Program-made: the position numbers and the translations under genes | Part shown: positions 59,843 through 64,000 of the stretch, in pieces | How positions within the stretch are numbered: position 1 is the first letter of the stretch | Layout: the number at the start of each line of letters is the position of its first letter | The notes under the pieces: model-generated | The model's input: the letters and a program-made list of their open reading frames with translations, nothing else | Told to the model about the DNA's origin: nothing | The model's database searches: none | DNA from: Streptomyces sp. CG4 | GTDB lineage: Bacteria; Actinomycetota; Actinomycetes; Streptomycetales; Streptomycetaceae | DNA: 64,000 nucleotides | Assembly (NCBI RefSeq): GCF_041080655.1 | Contig: NZ_CP163525.1 | Location: 7,688,001-7,752,000 of the forward strand | Direction: 5' to 3'

Positions 59843-60277
59843 GTGCGCACAGTGTCCGGTGGTGAGGTGGCCGGGATCCTGGTGGCCGTGTTCTGGGCGA
59901 TCCTGGTCTCCTTCCTCGCGGTGGCTCTCGCGAGGGTGGCCCAGACGCTCAAGGCGACCACCAAGCTGGTGGCGGACGTGACCGACCAGGCCGTCCCGCT
60001 GCTCGCCGACGCCTCCGCCGCGGTGCGCTCCGCGCAGACCCAGATCGATCGCGTCGACGCGATCGCCTCCGACGTCCAGGAGGTCACGTCGAACGCCTCC
60101 GCGCTGTCCACCACCGTCGCCTCCACCTTCGGCGGCCCCCTGGTCAAGGTCGCGGCCTTCGGCTACGGCGTCCGCCGGGCGCTGGGCGGCCGCAAGGAGG
60201 ACGTGCCCGCCAAGGCGCCCCGGCGTACCGTGATCGTGGGCCGCACGGTCCCCGCCGCACGACGCAAGCGGAAGTGA
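59843..60277 (+). CDS. DUF948-domain membrane protein
   Basis: A 144-residue protein. An N-terminal membrane helix (GILVAVFWAILVSFLAVALA) is followed by a heptad-rich helix (TLKATTKLVADVTDQAVPLLADASAAVRSAQTQID, VDAIASDVQEVTSNASALSTTVASTF) and a basic tail. This is the DUF948 layout, a membrane-tethered coiled coil. GTG 59843 has AGGGAG just upstream. The next gene begins 15 bp downstream and alaS follows, an arrangement conserved in streptomycetes. Confidence 0.88.
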   Translation: MRTVSGGEVAGILVAVFWAILVSFLAVALARVAQTLKATTKLVADVTDQAVPLLADASAAVRSAQTQIDRVDAIASDVQEVTSNASALSTTVASTFGGPLVKVAAFGYGVRRALGGRKEDVPAKAPRRTVIVGRTVPAARRKRK

Positions 60278-60292
60278 GGACGAGACCGAGCG

Positions 60293-60652
60293 ATGTTCCG
60301 CCGTACGTTCTGGTTCACCACAGGTGTCGCCGCCGGTGTGTGGGCCACCACCAAGGTCAACCGCAAGCTGAAGCAGCTGACCCCGGAGAGCCTCGCCGCG
60401 ACCGCGGCGAACAAGGCCCTGGAGACCGGTCACCGCCTCAAGGACCGCGCGGTCGGCTTCGCGCTCGACGTCCGCGACAACATGGCCCAGCGGGAGGCCG
60501 AGCTGGCGGATGCCCTGGGCATTCACGAGAAGCCCGAACTCCCCGGACCCCGGCGGTACTCCGCCATCGAGAACGACCCCAGCGACAACCGCAGCACACC
60601 GAAGTACATCGAAGCCCCTATGTACTCGTACAACCGGAATGAGGACCACTGA
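60293..60652 (+). CDS. DUF6167-family protein
   Basis: A 119-residue protein: MFRRTFWFTTGVAAGVWATTKVNRKLKQLTPESLAATAANKALE, a helical DVRDNMAQREAELADALG, and a Pro/Tyr-rich tail ending in NEDH. The N-terminal 16 residues form a single hydrophobic anchor. Function unknown, always upstream of alaS in Streptomyces. Its TGA overlaps the alaS ATG by 1 nt, so translation is coupled. Confidence 0.85.
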   Translation: MFRRTFWFTTGVAAGVWATTKVNRKLKQLTPESLAATAANKALETGHRLKDRAVGFALDVRDNMAQREAELADALGIHEKPELPGPRRYSAIENDPSDNRSTPKYIEAPMYSYNRNEDH

Positions 60653-63324
60653 TGGAGTCGGCCGAGATTCGCCGCCGCTGGCTGAGCTTCTTCGAGGAGC
60701 GCGGGCACACCGTCGTCCCTTCGGCGTCGCTCATCGCGGACGACCCGACTCTGCTCCTCGTCCCCGCCGGCATGGTGCCCTTCAAGCCCTACTTCCTGGG
60801 TGAGGTCAAGCCGCCGTTCCCGCGCGCCACCAGCGTGCAGAAGTGTGTGCGCACGCCCGACATCGAAGAGGTCGGCAAGACCACGCGGCACGGCACGTTC
60901 TTCCAGATGTGCGGCAACTTCTCCTTCGGCGACTACTTCAAGGAAGGCGCCATCACGTTCGCCTGGGAGCTGCTCACCAGCCCCCAGGACAAGGGCGGTT
61001 ACGGCCTTGAGCCGGAGAAGCTCTGGATCACCGTCTACAAGGACGACGACGAGGCCGAGCGCATCTGGCACGAGGTCGTCGGCGTGCCGAAGGAGCGCAT
61101 CCAGCGCCTCGGCATGAAGGACAACTACTGGTCCATGGGCGTCCCCGGCCCCTGCGGCCCCTGCTCCGAGATCAACTACGACCGCGGCCCCGAGTTCGGC
61201 GTCGAGGGCGGCCCCGCCGTCAACGACGAGCGGTACGTGGAGATCTGGAACCTCGTCTTCATGCAGTACGAGCGAGGCGAGGGCACCGGCAAGGACAACT
61301 TCGAGATCCTCGGCGACCTGCCGAGCAAGAACATCGACACGGGCCTTGGCCTGGAGCGCCTCGCCATGATTCTGCAGGGCGTGCAGAACATGTACGAGAT
61401 CGACACCTCCATGGCCGTCATCGACAAGGCCACCGAGCTGACCGGTGTCCGCTACGGCGACGCCCACGACTCGGACGTGTCCCTCCGCGTGGTCACCGAC
61501 CACATGCGCACCGCCACGATGCTCATCGGCGACGGCGTCACCCCCGGCAACGAGGGCCGCGGTTACGTCCTGCGCCGCATCATGCGCCGCGCCATCCGCA
61601 ACATGCGCCTGCTCGGCGCCACCGGTCCGGTCGTCAAGGACCTGATCGACGTCGTCATCCGCATGATGGGGCAGCAGTACCCCGAGCTGATCACCGACCG
61701 AGAGCGCATCGAGAAGGTCGCCCTCGCCGAGGAGAACGCCTTCCTCAAGACGCTGAAGGCCGGCACCAACATCCTCGACACCGCCGTCACCGAGACCAAG
61801 CAGTCCGGCGGCACGGTCCTCTCCGGCGACAAGGCCTTCCTGCTCCACGACACCTGGGGCTTCCCGATCGACCTCACCCTGGAGATGGCCGCCGAACAGG
61901 GCCTCTCCGTCGACGAGGACGGCTTCCGCCGCCTGATGAAGGAGCAGCGGGAGCGCGCCAAGGCCGACGCCCAGGCCAAGAAGACCGGCCACGCCGACAT
62001 GGGCTCCTACCGGGAGATCGCCGACTCCGCCGGCGAGACCGACTTCATCGGCTACACCGACACCGAGGGCGAGACCACGGTCGTCGGCATCCTCGTCGAC
62101 GGCGTGTCCTCGCCGGCCGCCACCGAGGGCGACGAGGTCGAGATCGTCCTCGACCGCACCCCGTTCTACGCCGAGGGCGGCGGCCAGATCGGCGACACCG
62201 GCCGGATCAAGGTCGACTCCGGTGCCGTCATCGAGGTCCGCGACTGCCAGAAGCCGGTCCCGGGTGTGTACGTCCACAAGGGTGTCGTCCAGGTCGGCGA
62301 GGTCACCGTCGGTGCCAAGGCCCACGCCTCGATCGACAACCGTCGCCGCAAGGCCATCGCCCGCGCCCACTCGGCCACCCACCTGACCCACCAGGCCCTG
62401 CGCGACGCCCTCGGCCCGACGGCCGCCCAGGCCGGTTCCGAGAACCAGCCCGGCCGCTTCCGCTTCGACTTCGGTTCGCCGTCCGCCGTGCCGACGGCCG
62501 TGATGACCGACGTCGAGCAGAAGATCAACGAGGTGCTCGCCCGCGATCTCGACGTGCACGCCGAGGTCATGGGCATCGACGAGGCCAAGAAGCAGGGCGC
62601 CATCGCCGAGTTCGGCGAGAAGTACGGCGAGCGGGTCCGCGTCGTGACCATCGGCGACTTCTCCAAGGAGCTGTGCGGCGGCACGCATGTGCACAACACC
62701 GCCCAGCTGGGCCTGGTGAAGCTGCTCGGCGAGTCGTCGATCGGCTCCGGTGTCCGCCGTATCGAGGCTCTCGTCGGCGTCGACGCCTACAACTTCCTCG
62801 CCCGCGAGCACACGGTCGTCGCCCAGCTCCAGGAGCTGATCAAGGGCCGTCCGGAGGAGCTCCCGGAGAAGGTCTCCGCGATGCTCGGCAAGCTGAAGGA
62901 CGCCGAGAAGGAGATCGAGAAGTTCCGCGCCGAGAAGGTGCTGCAGGCCGCCGCCGGTCTCGCCGAGTCCGCCAAGGAGGTCCGCGGTGTGGCCGTCGTC
63001 ACGGGTCGGGTCCCGGACGGTACGACCCCGGACGACCTGCGCAAGCTGGTCCTCGACGTGCGCGGCCGTATCCAGGGCGGCCGGGCCGCGGTTGTGGCGC
63101 TTTTCACGGTCAACAACGGCAAGCCGCTGACCGTCATCGCGACCAACGACGCCGCCCGCGAGCGCGGTCTCAAGGCCGGTGACCTGGTCCGCACCGCGGC
63201 CAAGACCCTCGGCGGCGGCGGTGGCGGCAAGCCGGACGTGGCCCAGGGCGGCGGCCAGAACCCGGCCGCCGTCGGCGAGGCCGTCGAGGCCGTAGAGCGA
63301 CTCGTCGCCGAGACCGCCAAGTGA
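60652..63324 (+). CDS. alaS: Alanyl-tRNA synthetase
   Basis: An 890-residue class II synthetase. The catalytic domain (MESAEIRRRWLSFFEERGHTVVPSASL, KPYFLG..KCVRTPDIEEVGKTTRHGTFFQMCGNFSFGDYFK) is followed by the tRNA-recognition part. The editing domain has H573-x3-H577 (HSATHLTH) and C675-x3-H679 (CGGTHVH). A C-terminal coiled-coil/DHHA1-like domain with a Gly-rich segment (GGGGGGKPDVAQGGGQNP) completes it. Coupled to the DUF6167 gene. ruvX follows 25 bp downstream. Confidence 0.98.
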   Translation: MESAEIRRRWLSFFEERGHTVVPSASLIADDPTLLLVPAGMVPFKPYFLGEVKPPFPRATSVQKCVRTPDIEEVGKTTRHGTFFQMCGNFSFGDYFKEGAITFAWELLTSPQDKGGYGLEPEKLWITVYKDDDEAERIWHEVVGVPKERIQRLGMKDNYWSMGVPGPCGPCSEINYDRGPEFGVEGGPAVNDERYVEIWNLVFMQYERGEGTGKDNFEILGDLPSKNIDTGLGLERLAMILQGVQNMYEIDTSMAVIDKATELTGVRYGDAHDSDVSLRVVTDHMRTATMLIGDGVTPGNEGRGYVLRRIMRRAIRNMRLLGATGPVVKDLIDVVIRMMGQQYPELITDRERIEKVALAEENAFLKTLKAGTNILDTAVTETKQSGGTVLSGDKAFLLHDTWGFPIDLTLEMAAEQGLSVDEDGFRRLMKEQRERAKADAQAKKTGHADMGSYREIADSAGETDFIGYTDTEGETTVVGILVDGVSSPAATEGDEVEIVLDRTPFYAEGGGQIGDTGRIKVDSGAVIEVRDCQKPVPGVYVHKGVVQVGEVTVGAKAHASIDNRRRKAIARAHSATHLTHQALRDALGPTAAQAGSENQPGRFRFDFGSPSAVPTAVMTDVEQKINEVLARDLDVHAEVMGIDEAKKQGAIAEFGEKYGERVRVVTIGDFSKELCGGTHVHNTAQLGLVKLLGESSIGSGVRRIEALVGVDAYNFLAREHTVVAQLQELIKGRPEELPEKVSAMLGKLKDAEKEIEKFRAEKVLQAAAGLAESAKEVRGVAVVTGRVPDGTTPDDLRKLVLDVRGRIQGGRAAVVALFTVNNGKPLTVIATNDAARERGLKAGDLVRTAAKTLGGGGGGKPDVAQGGGQNPAAVGEAVEAVERLVAETAK

Positions 63325-63349
63325 CAGCCCAGTAAGGAAGCGGTCGGAA

Positions 63350-63814
63350 ATGCGCAGAGGACGTCGACTTTCGATCGACGTCGGGGACGCCCGGATCGGG
63401 GTCGCCTCGTGTGACCCCGATGGGATCCTCGCCACACCGGTGGAGACCGTCCCCGGCCGGGACATCCCCGCAGCCCACCGCCGGCTCAGGCAACTGGTGG
63501 AGGAGTACGAACCGATCGAGGTCGTCGTCGGCCTCCCCCGCTCCCTCAAGGGGGGCGAGGGTCCGGCAGCGGTGAAGGTCCGCGCCTTCGCCCAGGAGCT
63601 GGCCAAAGGCATCAAGCCGGTGCCGGTGCGCCTGGTGGACGAGCGGATGACGACCGTGACGGCCAGTCAGGGACTGCGTGCCTCGGGCGTGAAATCGAAG
63701 AAGGGCCGCGCCGTCATCGACCAGGCCGCCGCTGTGATCATCCTCCAGCAAGCCCTCGAATCCGAACGGGTGTCAGGTAAAGCACCCGGCGAGGGCGTCG
63801 AAGTGGTCATCTGA
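63350..63814 (+). CDS. ruvX: Putative pre-16S rRNA processing nuclease YqgF/RuvX
   Basis: A 154-residue RNase H-fold protein. LSIDVGDARIGVASCDPDG supplies the first catalytic Asp, VVVGLPRSLKGGEGPAA and VPVRLVDERMTTVTASQGL the Glu, and KKGRAVIDQAAAVIILQ the last Asp. Named Holliday junction resolvase-like, now linked to 16S rRNA 5'-end maturation. Operonic with alaS and mltG. Confidence 0.95.
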   Translation: MRRGRRLSIDVGDARIGVASCDPDGILATPVETVPGRDIPAAHRRLRQLVEEYEPIEVVVGLPRSLKGGEGPAAVKVRAFAQELAKGIKPVPVRLVDERMTTVTASQGLRASGVKSKKGRAVIDQAAAVIILQQALESERVSGKAPGEGVEVVI

Positions 63815-63935
63815 TCGCGATACGGTAACGTTCCGCGCGATGCGCCGGTGTTCGAACAGTCGGCGCACAACAAGAGGCGGAACGGAAGCGGGCCACCGGC
63901 CGGCGCTCGGTCGGCCTCGCGGCTCTAGGGGATCG

Positions 63936-64000
63936 ATGACTGAGTATGGCCGGGGTCCAGGCCCCGAACCGTGGCATCCGGAGGACCCGTTGTACGGGGA
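63936..64000 (+). CDS. mltG: Start of endolytic transglycosylase MltG (partial)
   Basis: Only the first ~21 codons are in the window: MTEYGRGPGPEPWHPEDPLYG, a Pro/Gly-rich cytoplasmic start. ATG 63936 has TAGGGG 6-7 bp upstream. The alaS-ruvX-mltG order is conserved in Streptomyces and supports the call, since MltG proteins of streptomycetes begin with a similar low-complexity cytoplasmic region. The sequence alone would not identify it. Confidence 0.7.
   Translation, partial: MTEYGRGPGPEPWHPEDPLYG

Noticed and set aside
60523..63615. 1030-codon minus-strand frame antisense to alaS
   Set aside because: Shadow of alaS produced by third-position GC on the opposite strand; Leu/Gly/Val-rich with no domain.

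Overview
The window looks like part of a Streptomyces chromosome. Base composition is very GC-rich, GTG and even TTG starts are common, and coding regions show the usual strong third-position GC bias. A near-canonical SsgB (a sporulation protein confined to morphologically complex actinomycetes) is present. From about 23.5 kb to the right end, the order thrS - HIT - pgsA - acyltransferase - pimA - pdxS - pdxT - yebC - ruvCAB - yajC - secD - secF - apt - relA - ppi - hisS - rarA - rpsD - alaS - ruvX - mltG is the conserved actinobacterial core block known from S. coelicolor and, in part, M. tuberculosis.

Left end (1-4.8 kb) is accessory. A minus-strand pair (a clipped gene of unknown function and a putative ETX/MTX2-like beta-pore-forming protein) diverges from a plus-strand pair (a possible beta-trefoil protein, then a ricin-B lectin fused to a seven-repeat FG-GAP propeller). 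Together they look like a pore-former with sugar-binding partners, which is the most novel candidate in the window. A scrap of a TrmH/SpoU-type methyltransferase gene follows.

4.8-16 kb: a membrane-anchored Ser/Thr kinase, small membrane proteins, a frameshifted APH-type phosphotransferase, a zinc-ribbon protein, a five-tRNA cluster (Gly-Cys-Val-Val-Val), the folate genes pabB-pabC, a double GNAT protein, a DsbA-like CPDC protein, a CGNR regulator-like protein and ssgB.

16.3-20.7 kb: two identical tRNA-Val(CAC) genes bracket a flexible segment. It holds a noncoding stretch with a 139-bp tandem repeat, an epoxide-hydrolase-like gene, two decayed ABC sugar-transporter genes and an SRPBCC gene.

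20.7-23.4 kb: a DnaQ-like exonuclease and an overlapping pair, a DUF4365-like protein with an unknown partner.

23.5-43.2 kb: thrS and HIT, then two inserted genes (a four-TM membrane protein and an EF-G-like GTPase with non-standard G motifs). After these come the phosphatidylinositol mannoside genes (pgsA, acyltransferase, pimA, translationally coupled), the PLP synthase pair pdxS-pdxT, yebC, the Holliday-junction operon ruvC-ruvA-ruvB, and the secretion operon yajC-secD-secF ending in apt.

43.5-64 kb: relA converges on a DUF349 gene across a very long palindromic terminator. Then come a membrane-anchored cyclophilin, a metallo-beta-lactamase-fold hydrolase and hisS. An ABC-2 exporter/histidine kinase/response regulator operon on the minus strand is inserted between hisS and a VKOR-family gene. 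The window closes with rarA, rpsD, a large NB-ARC/TPR-type ATPase, two small membrane-associated genes, alaS, ruvX and the first codons of mltG. No CRISPR array, integrase or intact insertion sequence was seen.
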